From: BRH-c25 sp964619815
GTDB taxonomy: Bacteria > Bacillota > Clostridia > Lutisporales > Lutisporaceae
Direction of reading: 5' to 3'
DNA length: 43,436 nucleotides
Assembly (NCBI GenBank): GCA_964619815.1
Contig: CAZUGK010000021.1
Span: forward strand, 1-43,436
The number at the start of each line of letters is the position of its first letter. The first letter of the stretch is position 1. Below the pieces are notes generated by a model. It was not told the origin of the DNA, did not search any database, and saw only the letters and a list, made by a program, of their open reading frames with translations. This document shows, piece by piece, positions 16,389 through 26,907 of this stretch. Made by a program: the position numbers and the translations under genes.

Positions 16389-16589
16389 CTCAGCAACTCC
16401 TTTCAATAGGTTAGTTGCATAAAGATAAAAAATCCCCCTGTTAAAGTTATAATTTTTTTTAGTTTTAAAAAAAGCCGCAGCAATGGTGTGATGAACATCG
16501 TCGCTTAATGTAAGCCTTCTCTTTTCAATCTTAGCATCATCCCTGAATTCAACCGTTTGATTTTTCTTGAATTCTCGTGTTGTTGCATA

Positions 16590-19023
16590 CTCATCATATT
16601 CTTCATGGTCGGAATTAAAGCCGTTTACAGTTGTGCCGCCTACCATCAGGTCGCTCAAGGTAGCATCATTGGCTGGCGTGTAATTATCCACGACATTCAC
16701 CATCAGGCTGGCGGTGGCATCGGTATCGAAGGTGATCTCAAATTCAAGTGCAGTACCTTCCGATGGCGCAAGATCCCACAGGTAGCTCTCTTTGATGGTC
16801 AAGATATCTCCGTCCACCGTAAAAGCATCGGGTATAGTTAAATAATCTGAACCGTAGACTACATCGGTGACCGTCAGCGCACTGTTCCAGGTGATGGTTG
16901 TGGTGATATCAGCGGGGGCACTCAGGTCGTAATTGACGGATGCCGGGCTGATGGAGGGCGGCATCGCTTTGTATACCTCCACAGTTTTCGGAGAAACGGA
17001 AACCATGTATCCTACCGGTGCAGAAACTGCTACCGTTACATTGCCCTGTGTTGTTACGGAGGTTAATACAATAGACCAGGTTGTTCCACTGCCTGTCAAA
17101 GCTCCCTTGACCACTGCACCTGTACCGCCGGTGATGATGACAGCATCCTCCGTCAGGCCTGCAATAGCCGGATCGAAGGTAAGGTCTATTTTCGTGGATG
17201 TAGTCGTATTAACTGTGCCATCCGCTGTTGCAGATTGCAAGGTAACCGGTATTAGCACCTCCAGCGCTATAGGAACGGATTTCTCCTGCGCATCCACATC
17301 AAAGCTGCCGGAAGCTTCACTATACCCCGCTACCGTGACCAGATAGGTATAACTGCCTTCTGACAGGTTAAAAACTGCTTGTCCATTTGCATCTGTGGTC
17401 CTGGTTTCTGTTCCCACTGTCACTTCAGCACCTTCAATCGGATCAGCACCATCGGTTACAGTAAAGGTTACATGCCCGAAAAGCTCAAAGCTGTAGGTTC
17501 CGGAAACCAAGAAATTAACGATGTTGGAAATATTTCCATAGGTGTCCACACATACCAGGTACACATTGTAGCGATTGGGGGTAAAGCCTGAAATATCCGC
17601 TGTGACGCCGGTATATGCTCCTGCTGAGGGATAAGTCTGCTGATTGGAATAGTAAGCCATTTTGCCGGACACATCCTGGCCCGCGGCCACCTGTGCTTTG
17701 GAAGGAGTAGGCTGGCCCGCAGGCAAAATTACATATTTGAATGTTCCTGCCTCGTTAAATTCACAGGAGAAGCTTGCCGTTCCGCCGGATATATTGACAG
17801 GAGTATTGCCCCTTCAAGCAGGAGGGGTCTGATCCTGCACTGTAGTAAAAGCTTCGTTTACTACATTTGATACATTCCCCGTTGCGTCTATTCCTACCGC
17901 ATAGGCTATGTAATCCGAAGAATGCTCCAGGCTGCCGACGGACGCTGTAAATGCTGTACCGCTGTCTTTCACAGTACCACTGTCAGCTATAATATCGCCC
18001 GCATAGGGAGCGGCCTCGGAGGAAAGCCTGACCAAAACATACATATCGGCAGCCTCATCGGAAGTAACAGATATGTTCGCCGAAAAGTCAGAAGGCATTA
18101 TCTCACCGATAACTATTTGTGGGGGCGCCGCATCCCCGGGATCAACACCGGATTTGCAGAGAACCGCGAATTCCTTTTTTACACCTGAAGCAAGCTCCGC
18201 CGTGACCGTCACCTCAGTATCACTTGCCGGGCTTGTAAATGTCGCATTTCCGCCGGAAAATTCAAGTATCCCGCTCGGATTAGCCCTCCGACATATCTGG
18301 TATACCAGCTTTGATTATCGGTACTTGTGGCAGAGATATTGCAGGCGGAATAGCTGCTATTTACCGTCATTGAACTGTTTCCTGCGTTAGCTAAGGTGAT
18401 TTCACCGAAAGGTCCCCCAAGACAGGCCATTAAATTATTTGAAGAGATGTTTCCTGTTGAAAAGCAATTACTAAAAACAGCATTTTTAGAAAATCCGTCA
18501 ATACCGACCGACCCAACCAGGGCGGCGCCGTATCTCACTTCGCCCCCGATATTTGCATCGACGACGCCCAAATTTCTGATACCACAGGTCCCCAATAGAG
18601 CCCCAAATAGCCGAACAATCCTGCGCAATTGTCACTTTCGACATACATCGTAAGATTGCTTACAATATGTCCATCACCGTCAAAAATGCCGTAAAACCGG
18701 TTGTCGTTTGTACCGATGGGTACCCATTCCTTTCCGGCCAGATCGATGTCCGCGCTAAGCTTTATGTATTTGTTGGCAAACTGATTGCCGCTGTTTACCA
18801 ACGAAGCAAGACCGGCCAATTCCTCTGCCGTACCAATAATATACGGATTGCCGCTTGATCCCTGTCCCAGAGCTGTCTGATCGTTATACCATTGAGTATC
18901 CGGTATGCCGCTGTCCTGCCAGCTCTCAGTCAGTCCGGCGGCAGATACCGTGACTGCAGGTATCATACCAGACAGCAATACGATACATAATATTATTGCT
19001 ATTATTTTGTTTTTTACTTTCAC
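16590..19023 (-). pseudogene. GLUG-motif/Ig-like surface protein, multiply frameshifted and 3'-truncated
   Basis: The GTG at 19023 follows GAGGGAGGT and begins a signal peptide (IIAIILCIVLLSGMIPAVTVSA). GLUG-type repeats follow (AGLASLVNSGNQFANKYIKL, then FDGDGHIVSNLTMY, CAGLFGYLG). The product then continues in a second frame from about 18600 (GGEVRYGAALVGSVG), in a third from about 18285 (a fibronectin/Ig-like domain), and in another from about 17815. Later parts are a carboxypeptidase-regulatory-like domain (VTDGADPIEGAEVTVG), X2-like Ig domains (SPASVNYDL) and the start of a cadherin-like beta sandwich (ATLSDLMVGGTTVNGF), which is cut near 16590. At least three frameshifts and loss of the 3' end make it a pseudogene, or badly assembled. 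Confidence 0.75.
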
Positions 19024-19156
19024 CGGTAATTACCTCCCTCATTACATTCTAACTGAAAAAAACAACAACCCTGTTCAGTTGAAACTGCACCGCATTGTCG
19101 CTTTGTTTTAAAGAATAGCATATAAAACCAGAAATTAAATCGTACCAAAGTACTGC

Positions 19157-19196
19157 AAAAAAAGAGACACGCGCCTGTACTGCGCGTATCCCGTGT
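19157..19196 (-). terminator. Intrinsic terminator after the LuxR-like gene
   Basis: ACGCGC (19169-19174) pairs with GCGCGT (19182-19187) within a longer ACACG/CGTGT stem. On the minus strand a run of seven T follows. Confidence 0.75.
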
Positions 19197-19237
19197 ACGT
19201 AATTATTCTACTCTCTATTGTCTGCATGTCTCCCGGA

Positions 19238-21201
19238 TTATAGCAACCCCAGCTCCTGGACCAGCTTGACGCATTGGGCGCGGTTTTTTAATCCCAGTTT
19301 GCCGTATATGTTCCCTTCCTTCATTCCAATGCGAAGCGACTCATCCATATACCTTAAAGCAAGGCGCACATGATTATTCTTGAAAGAAAGCAATGCCAGA
19401 AGATTCAGTACCTCCACCCGACTGTGGAGCCTCCTGTTGTCCCCGGTAAATGAAAGTAGCCTTTGCAGAAGAAGCTGAGCATCCTGGGTCCGGTTCAATA
19501 ATATCAGAACTCTTGCATAGATAATCAGTTCAAATTCCCTGATTCTGTTGAGCCCTGTAAATATATTGAGCTTACTGGAGAAAAACCATTCCTGCACCTT
19601 GTCCGTGTATCCGGTATCAATAAAAAGCCTGCACCGGAAAGCATGAGGCGAATAATTCCAGTGTGCCTTTCCACTGCCATGGAGCAGTTCTTCACATTCT
19701 TCCAGTACGGTGAAGGCACCGGCAATATCTCCACCGGCCCGTTTAATCCGTGCAATGTCCACCATGGCAGGGACAAGGGCACCGGGGCAATTTGCTTCCT
19801 GTGCTTCTTCCAACGCTTTCAGCAGATAGGGCAGGGACTCCTCCATCCGGTTGCTTTCATATAAGTACTCACCTGCTCCCAATGGCGCGTATCCGGGATT
19901 TTTCGAAATCATCCCCCTATAATTTTCGGTCATCTTTCCATATTTATCGGGATCTTCTCTGAACAATCCCGCCAGCAGGTTGATAGGACAGCGGTAGAAA
20001 TAGATATCCGCCGTATTGAAATCATTGTATTCCGACATTTTATAATACTTGTCCTCATTTGTCTCAGCTGCTGAGAAAAGCAGCGACAGATACTCGACGT
20101 TACCTTCTCTTATAAGCAGGTTAGCTTCCGCCAAAGTACATACCGTCCGGCTGTAGCTGTTCCATCCGGGGACGGAAGCATATTGGCGGTCCTCTCTTAC
20201 CGTTTTCATTTGCTCAACCCACTGCCGCGACAAATCATACCGGCCGATTTCCGCATAATACAATGCATAAATCACAGCAGTTTTAAAGCTTTTGTCTTTA
20301 TACTCTTCAGGCAGCCGCTCTATCCACGATAACAGCATGCCGAAATCATTTCTGTGGATCAAATGATCAATCCGGTGCTCTATCATTTCAAAGGCTTCCC
20401 GGTGTGAGCCGCCGCACAAAAAGTGTTCAATAGCTTCCGGTATAAAGCCGCGCTCCCGGAACCATTGAGCAGCTCTTGTATGCAGACCTGGAATTTGCTC
20501 CGGGTCAGTTTCCGAAAGGAGCTTGTAAAGAAAGCTTTTAAAGAGATGGTGATATCGGTACTCCTGTCCATGATTATCCACAGCTGTCAGGAAGCTGTTT
20601 CCTTCACTGATTTCCTTCAACATCCGGCGTCCGTTATTGTCTCCTGTAACTGCCATTTGATCTTACGCCTTGCCAGTTCAATATCTGGCGACCTCCGGCT
20701 GATAAAAACCAGGTGCATTTTTGCGGGCAGATAGTCAATCAGGTAGGACAGCCCATGCAAAATAGAAGAATCGGTAATCAAATGAAGATCATCCAGCACA
20801 AGCAGGAAATCGGATTGCACCACCGACAGCCGGTCGATTAAGATGTTGATATGTATATTGGCTTTCAACAACTCTAAAGAAGAAAAAACATATTCCGTGT
20901 CTTTACTAAGATCGTTGCAAATGCCGTCTAGTGCAGTACATACGTATTGCCAGAACACCATGGGGTTATTGTCGTAGGAGTCCACCGACATCCATGCCGC
21001 AGGCAAACCGCATTTATCCAGCCAGTCCAGAACGGCCGTAGTCTTGCCGTAGCCCGCAGGAGCCATTACTAAAGTAAGTTTACAGGTCAATGAATTATCC
21101 AATCTTTGATGCAAGCGTTGGCGGGAAATCAAATATTGATTAATTTCCGGCTTGCTGCATTTAGTCCCAATCAATTCTGCTTTATATGCAATTTCTGCCA
21201 T
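19238..21201 (-). pseudogene. LuxR/MalT-type large ATP-binding regulator with two internal deletions
   Basis: The N-terminal STAND ATPase piece (residues 1-190, ATG at 21201) has Walker A MAPAGYGKTT and Walker B LLVLDDLHL. It ends abruptly at KIKWQLQE, and a second frame resumes at VTGDNNGRRMLKEI, with YRYHHLFKSFL of the winged-helix domain and the TPR region. About 110 residues and the frame are lost there (near 20640). At the C-terminus the LuxR HTH is also cut: only EGNIYGKLGLKNRAQ remains after GMK, so most of the DNA-binding domain is missing. Full-length relatives have about 850-900 residues. It cannot work as a normal regulator. Confidence 0.8.
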
Positions 21202-21362
21202 AACTGACGCTGCACCTCACTTCCTACACTCTTTTCTATTATATAATATCGGTATACAAATAAAAATTTTTGAATCCTTGATATGCCATTACAATGATTT
21301 AGAGAAGCTTAGGGACTCATCACCGCTGGCCATTTAGCCATTTTTGCTTTACTTCCCGCCGC

Positions 21363-21451
21363 TCATACTTTCGACAAAAGTGTACAATTTTCAACATGCC
21401 TTGAGGATACAAAAAAGATGCCGCTTGAACCCAGTGGAGCCTTGGCGGCAG
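21363..21451 (-). repeat. Copy C of the degenerate RlmD-like tail
   Basis: The minus strand has CTGCCGCCAAGG (21451-21440), TTCAAGCG and CCTCAAGGCATGTTGAA. Each recurs in the same order and spacing in copy A (10666-10769). It reads SSRHVENCTLLSKV and a TGA stop. The rest of the 21202-21525 gap holds no gene. Confidence 0.5.
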
Positions 21452-21525
21452 ATATATTTCTGAAACAGTCGCCTGTGCTTTCATCTTTTATTTAGCTCCC
21501 CAGGAGGAATACAACATCTTCCTCA

Positions 21526-23211
21526 TTATAGGATTTCTACATACCCTTCTGTTCCATGCACACGAATTCGTTGCCCATCTTTTATCAGTTTGGTGGCATT
21601 TTCTACTCCGACAACTGCTGGCAAGCCATATTCACGTGCGATAACTGCTCCGTGGGTCATCAGTCCACCAACTTCGGTGACTAAGCCTTTTATGGATACA
21701 AACAATGGTGTCCAGCCAGGATCAGTAAAGGAGGTGACTAATATATCTCCATCTCCTAGATCAGCATCTTCCATGTCTAAGATGACACGTGCCCGTCCCT
21801 CTATAACTCCGGAAGAAACAGGCAGACCTACTATAGCGACCGCTGGGATATTTTCTCGTTTGTACTCACCGGAGAGTGTTTCACCATCAGACGTGATAAC
21901 ACGTGGGGGAGTTAGTTTTTCGTATAATTTGTACTCGTCTTGACCTTTGCTGATGATCTGATATTCCAGTTTATTTGTGCGTACGACTTCGCGAAGTTCT
22001 TCAAAAGTGAGATAGTATATATCTTCTTTTTCATGAGTAACGTTGGCTTGCACGAGTTGTTCGGTTTCTTTAAGTAAAGCCTGCTTATATACGAAGTAGC
22101 GAGTAACCATGCCGTATTTGGGATATTCCCTAAACCCGCTGAAATTCCGGATTAGGTCGATCATTCTTTTTGTTTCTTTGGCTTTTTGCTCACCATCCGG
22201 TAATTGCTTCAACCGTACTAACAACTCTTGTTCTTTTTTCAAAGACTCCTGTTGCCCTTGCTCAAATTTCCGATTGCCGGCATTAGGCTCAAAGCTTTTG
22301 ATGTTACTGAGAATCAGGGGGACAAGTGTAGTTGGTTTCTCGCTCCAACGAGTTTTAGTAATATCGATTTCTCCGGCACATCGCATTCCGTATTTGTTGA
22401 GATAAGCATAGATAGCGTCTTGGGTTTCCTGTCCACCATCAAACTTAACCAGTTCATCCAAAAAATTATCATCTTTTACATGTTGTAAATAATCAATTAC
22501 TTCCGGATAAGGACGAATCACATCTGCGACATCCAATAGCTCCAGACCCATTTTCGAAGTAATATTGTTTGGTACGGATTGGGAAAGCGTGTCTGCTGCG
22601 TTTTTTTCACCTAACCACTTCATCATTTTTTCATTGATCCATGATGAAGCATCCATAGCAGCCATAATCACACCCAAATTTTGTGGGTCAGATAAAAACT
22701 TCTTTAATTGCCGGATGTCTTCCAGAATAAAATCAAATAAATCCGATCCTGATTTTGTTTGGATGTTATGTTTTAACTCTTCTATTGATGTTTGACTACT
22801 CTTAATCAAATCAGAAACGATTGTCGGATCGTTTTCGATTTGTGCTCGAAAACCCGCAGGTGATATAACTTTATTGCTTTTACCGGGACTCGGTTCTTTC
22901 TTATCATTTGGTAACGATTTTATAAAATCTCCTCGCTCTATTATGGTCATGAGTGCATCTTTTATGAGCGGATCGGATTGCCCCAAGACATCTAATAGAA
23001 TTTCTCTGCTATCAGGTGAAGCCAGATTATATGCAACATCAACAAACAACCTTCCACCGGCTTTAAACATGGGTGCATTTGTTGTTAACAGAAAAAAAGA
23101 CAATCCCAGCGGTTTCATGGGATCGGTCATCATTTGTTGATGACCGACAGATACGTAAACGTGATTTTCTTCATCTTTTCTTATGTTATAATTAAAGTGG
23201 GGAGAATCCAA
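21526..23211 (-). pseudogene. Rifampin phosphotransferase-like protein, N-terminal ATP-grasp domain missing
   Basis: 561 residues corresponding to the C-terminal two thirds of Rph/YvkC-type dikinases. ENHVYVSVGHQQMMTDPMKP opens it, a long helical rifamycin-binding-like domain follows, and the swivelling phosphohistidine domain is intact (GGLMTHGAVIAREYGLPAVV, His about residue 525). Full-length enzymes have about 820-870 residues; the N-terminal ATP-binding domain of about 300 residues is missing. An in-frame TGA lies two codons before the TTG start and no good ribosome site is present. The cut falls exactly at the domain linker. I infer a 5'-truncated gene, unless a split form exists. Confidence 0.75.
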
Positions 23212-23293
23212 TTTTCAAAGAAGTAAACCTTAAAGACGCTAACCCGATGCCAAGGTATATTCAATTCCTACGCCTATAACTGAGTCTATATTT

Positions 23294-23928
23294 CTAATTT
23301 GAAAGTACTTGCTTATTGGGGGAAGACTTATTACCAGTCTTTATACCCAACAAAAAGCATAAAAGATCTATGCGGCGAATTACCTCATAAGCAGAAAAAG
23401 ATATTAATGTGGTTAGTAATACAATGAGAAAGAACTTTAAGAATAATCCTAAATTAGTCTTTACAATAAAGTATCCCACAAAAGTATTTATAGGTAGATG
23501 AAGAATGTATATGGGAAAGGAGGACTTTGATAAATAACTCAATATTTTTGATGGATAATCCAGGTATATATTTCCAAATCCTAAAATTACGAATACCCAC
23601 AATAAGCGGTTGGCAGTCCTCATCAATTCATAAGAAATCCAAATTAGTGACCATGCAGGAAAGTTGTTAGAGTAACATTGCAGTATGATTTCAAATATAA
23701 TGCCTAATATTAAATAAACTGTCTTATCACGATTAATAGCCTTTTGATAGTCTTCATTAGTCACCAATATATAACCTAGAAGAAATATGTTGAACTCTTT
23801 ATATATACCACCGAGTAAGGCTTCAGAATAAATATATGCATTGTATGAAATGGTATCAACAAAAGTACTGCTGTGACCCGCAACCAATCAATGTCATATC
23901 TCCGTATTATTTGCGATTTTGTATTCAT
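23294..23928 (-). pseudogene. Acyltransferase-3 family membrane protein, internally deleted
   Basis: From the ATG at 23928 the minus strand reads RRYDIDWLRVTAVLLLIPFH, the characteristic first helix of acyltransferase-3 (OafA/NolL-type) proteins. After about 30 residues the frame changes and the C-terminal half resumes (YKEFNIFLLGYILVTNEDYQ, SSFPIYILHLPINTFVGYFI). About 130-150 residues between them, including the rest of the active-site region, are gone. It overlaps the 3' end of the TetR gene and so was probably its regulated partner. Confidence 0.7.
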
Positions 23929-24577
23929 TATTTTCATTCCCCTCAATAGAGTTTTTTAACAAACCGGATAAAAAACTAAAGCTGCCTTCCTCTATGCATA
24001 GAGCTTTCTCAATAAGCTCTTCAGCTGCCTTTATTTTTTGAAAATACTGTTCTTTAGTCCACTTAAAAATACCGGAATCCAATATGAAATGAATCCCTGT
24101 AATTAAAATTTCGGAGACCTCCAAGGGATGGCTTACTTTAAATATTCCTTCACTTATACCTTGCTGGATCACCTTACTCATAATAGGCGATAATTTCTTA
24201 ACCATAGCAATCAAAATCTTTTGATGCATATCTACATTTTTTATATTATGTAAGTGATTTGACGAAGTATTATTCTGCAGGTTAGTTTTTATTTCTTCAC
24301 TTAACATAAACTTTAATTTATCTAAAGGATTAAGTGACAAGTCTTCTACTATTGACAGCATTGAATTTACAATATCATCGGTGTTTTGCTCAACTAATGC
24401 ATCTAAAACCTGTTCTTTAGTTTCAAAATAGTAGTAAAAACCGCCTTTTGCTGCCCCAACTTTTTTCATTATGTCATTAATGGATGTTTCCTGGAATCCT
24501 TTAATATTGAATAACTCCTGGGATGCTTGTAGTATTTGATTCCTACGAAATACTGACTTGTTCGTTAAATTAGTAAT
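23894..24577 (-). CDS. TetR-family regulator with uncertain start
   Basis: The HTH is present only if translation begins upstream of the first ATG at 24469: FRRNQILQASQELFNIKGFQ and ETSINDIMKKVGAAKGGFYY. There is no ATG, GTG or TTG in frame upstream. The best site is AGAGGGGG (24592-24585) with ATT at 24577 seven bases later. Either a rare ATT start is used, or the start codon is mutated. The C-terminal ligand domain is intact. It overlaps the acyltransferase-3 gene by about 35 bases, forming an operon. Confidence 0.6.
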   Translation of the reverse strand: MTNLTNKSVFRRNQILQASQELFNIKGFQETSINDIMKKVGAAKGGFYYYFETKEQVLDALVEQNTDDIVNSMLSIVEDLSLNPLDKLKFMLSEEIKTNLQNNTSSNHLHNIKNVDMHQKILIAMVKKLSPIMSKVIQQGISEGIFKVSHPLEVSEILITGIHFILDSGIFKWTKEQYFQKIKAAEELIEKALCIEEGSFSFLSGLLKNSIEGNENNEYKIANNTEI

Positions 24578-24625
24578 AATAACGCCCCCTCTGAATTGCA
24601 GCCCAATGTTTGAGATAATGGAATT

Positions 24626-25141
24626 TTAAATATTTTCTTGCTTCTGTTGCTTATGAATAATATTATATTTAATTTTTGACCAATGGTCAATTCTTGTGTA
24701 ATAGAAATGTGTATATAAATAATTTACATTGCTTTTAAAGCTATCGGCCCATTCTTTTACTCTACGAACGCTCTCTTCTTCCGATAAGTCCTCAATTCTG
24801 GTCATAATGGTCCACCTTACGCCAAAAGGGTCTAAAATGCTTCCGAATCGGTCACCTGAAACAAAATTGGCAATCGGCTCCCTGATCTTTGCTCCCCTTG
24901 CCACTGCATTTTCAAATACCTGATCAACATCAGCAACGTAAATTGCTAAAGAATAGCATGCATTATCCTCATCCGGCGGCAAGACCAATTTATATGACAG
25001 ATTCGCAGCTCCCAACTGCAAAAAACCATTCCCAAGATCCAATTCCGCATGAACAATTATTTTATTACCATTTCCATCAGAAAATTCAGCAATATCCTTA
25101 ATCCTTGCATTGTTCCAGCTGCTGTTCTGCAAATGGCTCAT
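24626..25141 (-). CDS. VOC (glyoxalase/PhnB-like) family protein, N-terminus atypical
   Basis: 171 residues. From about residue 17 it matches PhnB/YdeN-type VOC proteins: AEFSDGNGNKIIVHAELDLG, SLAIYVADVDQVFENAVARG, RFGSILDPFGVRWTIMTR and the trailing EDLSEEESVRRVKEW. The normal first beta-alpha-beta unit of about 30-40 residues (an FYK.AFGA-type motif) is missing and replaced by HLQNSSWNNARI. A GAGAAGG-like site precedes the ATG. It may be a shortened gene, so function is doubtful. Confidence 0.6.
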   Translation of the reverse strand: MSHLQNSSWNNARIKDIAEFSDGNGNKIIVHAELDLGNGFLQLGAANLSYKLVLPPDEDNACYSLAIYVADVDQVFENAVARGAKIREPIANFVSGDRFGSILDPFGVRWTIMTRIEDLSEEESVRRVKEWADSFKSNVNYLYTHFYYTRIDHWSKIKYNIIHKQQKQENI

Positions 25142-25261
25142 TGAACCTTCTCATTTCTCTTATCACTTTCCGAAACGCATCACATACAAGCTTTTTATCT
25201 GATGAGTAAATATATCAATTTTTGGATTATTTTTTCCCAACACAACGCTCAACCTCCGTAT

Positions 25262-25307
25262 TTTCAATGCTTTACATGCTTTCATTATACCATATTGAGC
25301 ATTGAAA
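25262..25307 (-). promoter_or_regulatory. Putative promoter inside an inverted repeat, upstream of the VOC gene
   Basis: TTTCAATGCT (25262-25271) and AGCATTGAAA (25298-25307) are exact inverted arms. The loop contains, on the minus strand, a perfect TATAAT (25289-25284). This could be an operator enclosing the -10 region of the leftward transcript; no strong -35 is seen. Confidence 0.35.
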
Positions 25308-25331
25308 CCGAAGTATTTTATGGAAATGCAA

Positions 25332-25358
25332 AAGGGGCTAAGCCTCCTTAAACCCCTT
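25332..25358. terminator. Hairpin, possible terminator
   Basis: AAGGGG (25332-25337) pairs with CCCCTT (25353-25358), with an inner TAAG/CTTA. An AT-rich tract with TTTTTTG follows on the plus strand. No gene reads into it from the left, so it may be a relic. Confidence 0.35.
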
Positions 25359-25452
25359 AATGTATAATTATTTTTTGTTTGGCATATTTATTCTATAGCT
25401 CTAATTTTTCAGCGGTTTCCCAGGCACTTTTTATTAAAGGGGTGAATCACGT

Positions 25453-25587
25453 ATGCCGAACAAAGACTATATTCAATCGGTTGCTTCCGGGTTAATCAAG
25501 CGGTATGATACGAGAGATCCTTTTGAACTATGTAAAGCTATTGGAGTTGAAGTTTTTTATGCTGATTTAGGTCATCTCAAACGATAA
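25453..25587 (+). pseudogene. N-terminal fragment of an ImmA/IrrE metallopeptidase
   Basis: 44 residues (LIKRYDTRDPFELCKAIGVE, VFYADLGHLKR) match the start of ImmA/IrrE-type peptidases that sit beside phage or ICE repressors. AGGGGTG precedes the ATG. A stop follows at residue 45, and the HExxH active site is missing. It is the only mobile-element-associated gene trace in the window, and it lies just outside the biosynthetic cluster. Confidence 0.6.
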
Positions 25588-26123
25588 AGAAGATCCTGAG
25601 CTGATACAGTTTAGCAGGAAAAGCCCCGATAGTCGATGTGTTAACTCTCGCCTTGTTAATTAAATAATTATTTCTTATTTAAAGAAGAATGTGACATCCG
25701 TATACTGACCTATTGAGTTTGCCCAAGAAAGGAAGCGTTCTATATTCATTGTACTTTGGCATGGCGTGTCACGACTCAATGATATATCGCTATTTTATTT
25801 AATTACTCATTCCTCTCTACAAACCTAAGATGTGGGTAATGAATAGCCTATAAGCAAGGGGGCTGCATGCGAACCATAGCGGTTTCACAGTTCTTTCATC
25901 GTAATACTTCTTTTAAGCAACAAATCCCAGTTTATTATTCAGAATTTGTTGCTTCTTTTATTGGTTTTTGATGTAAATCTTGATAAATATTATTATTTTT
26001 TACGGCAACTTCATTCAATTTTAACTAATTTTATTACTGGACGAGGTTTTTGAAGTCGACAGTAATATTGATAATATAATTTGTCACTTCGAATCTAGCG
26101 TTAATAATCAAAAATCTATACTT
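25588..26123. other. Gene-free AT-rich stretch at the end of the biosynthetic operon
   Basis: No gene is visible. AAGCAACAAAT (25915-25925) and ATTTGTTGCTT (25944-25954) form an 11-base-pair hairpin with a T-rich plus-strand tail. It may end leftward transcription of the cluster, although the minus-strand tail is poor in T. The cluster's last stop codon is at 26124. Confidence 0.4.
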
Positions 26124-26825
26124 CTACACTTGCTTGATTCTGTCCAAATACTCATTTATAAGATTTTGATACTGAATAATGTGAACTTCTCCAGGGAAAA
26201 AATTATTTTGTGCACAAACGGACAAAGCATACTTATAATCTATAAAATATTGTCTGAAATAGTACTCAGCTTTTGAATTACTTCTTTCTAGCGTTATTGA
26301 TGCCTCATTCTTAATTATTGCAAAAGAGTTCAAAGGAATTGACAACCCTTTCCCCTCAGCCTTGATAAAGCTTTCCTTCAGCGTCCATAGATCATAAAAA
26401 TAGGCCAGCTTTTCTTGACCCCTTTTCCTTTCAAGCGCATGAAATTCCGCATCTGTAAAAAACCTTTTAGCAATGCTATAGTCGATTGGTTGTATTAATT
26501 CAACATCTATTCCTATTTCAGAGTTGTCTACAGCAATTACAACCCATTTCCCGGAATGTGAGACATTAAAGTGCAAGTCCTTCCGGAATTCTAAATAGGG
26601 TTTCCCGTATCTATTTAAGGAGCATTTTATCTCCTTAATAGATACGTTCAGTGCTAAGCTGAGGATTGTCTTTGTCAGCAATTCAGAAAATAACCGCAAT
26701 TTTACGTCATCGAAGTTTTTGAATTTGCTAAAAGAATCCTGCTTTTCTTGATCAATCTGTGAAAGTACTTCTTTATAAATATCAGGAGAATCCTTGCTTG
26801 GTGTCTTGACTGCATATATTTCCAT
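26124..26825 (-). CDS. Sfp-type 4'-phosphopantetheinyl transferase
   Basis: 233 residues with the Sfp-family motifs in order: LRLFSELLTKTIL, RYGKPYLEFRKDLHFNVSHSG (about 95), IGIDVELI (about 123) and FYDLWTLKESFIKAEGKGL (about 165). The Asp and Glu of GIDVE and the Glu of KES form the Mg2+ site. It would transfer the phosphopantetheine arm of CoA to the serines of the carrier proteins of this cluster (PKS ACP, three free-standing ACP/PCPs). It is the last gene of the leftward operon, about 80 bases after the PCP gene. Confidence 0.92.
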   Translation of the reverse strand: MEIYAVKTPSKDSPDIYKEVLSQIDQEKQDSFSKFKNFDDVKLRLFSELLTKTILSLALNVSIKEIKCSLNRYGKPYLEFRKDLHFNVSHSGKWVVIAVDNSEIGIDVELIQPIDYSIAKRFFTDAEFHALERKRGQEKLAYFYDLWTLKESFIKAEGKGLSIPLNSFAIIKNEASITLERSNSKAEYYFRQYFIDYKYALSVCAQNNFFPGEVHIIQYQNLINEYLDRIKQV

Positions 26826-26907
26826 ATGGTTTCACCTTCATATCCGATATGCATTACAAATTGCACAGAATTGTCCGATTGTTCGGACTGCCAAATGTAT
26901 CCACAGC

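Noticed and set aside
15507..17726. A 739-residue fusion of an Ig-like surface protein with an ABC ATPase
   Set aside because: The ATPase has its own ATG at 16388 with an AAAGGAG ribosome site, and the surface-protein part is a frameshifted pseudogene. The shared frame is chance.
25915..25954. CRISPR or repeat array
   Set aside because: Only a single hairpin is present. No regularly spaced direct repeats were seen anywhere in the window.
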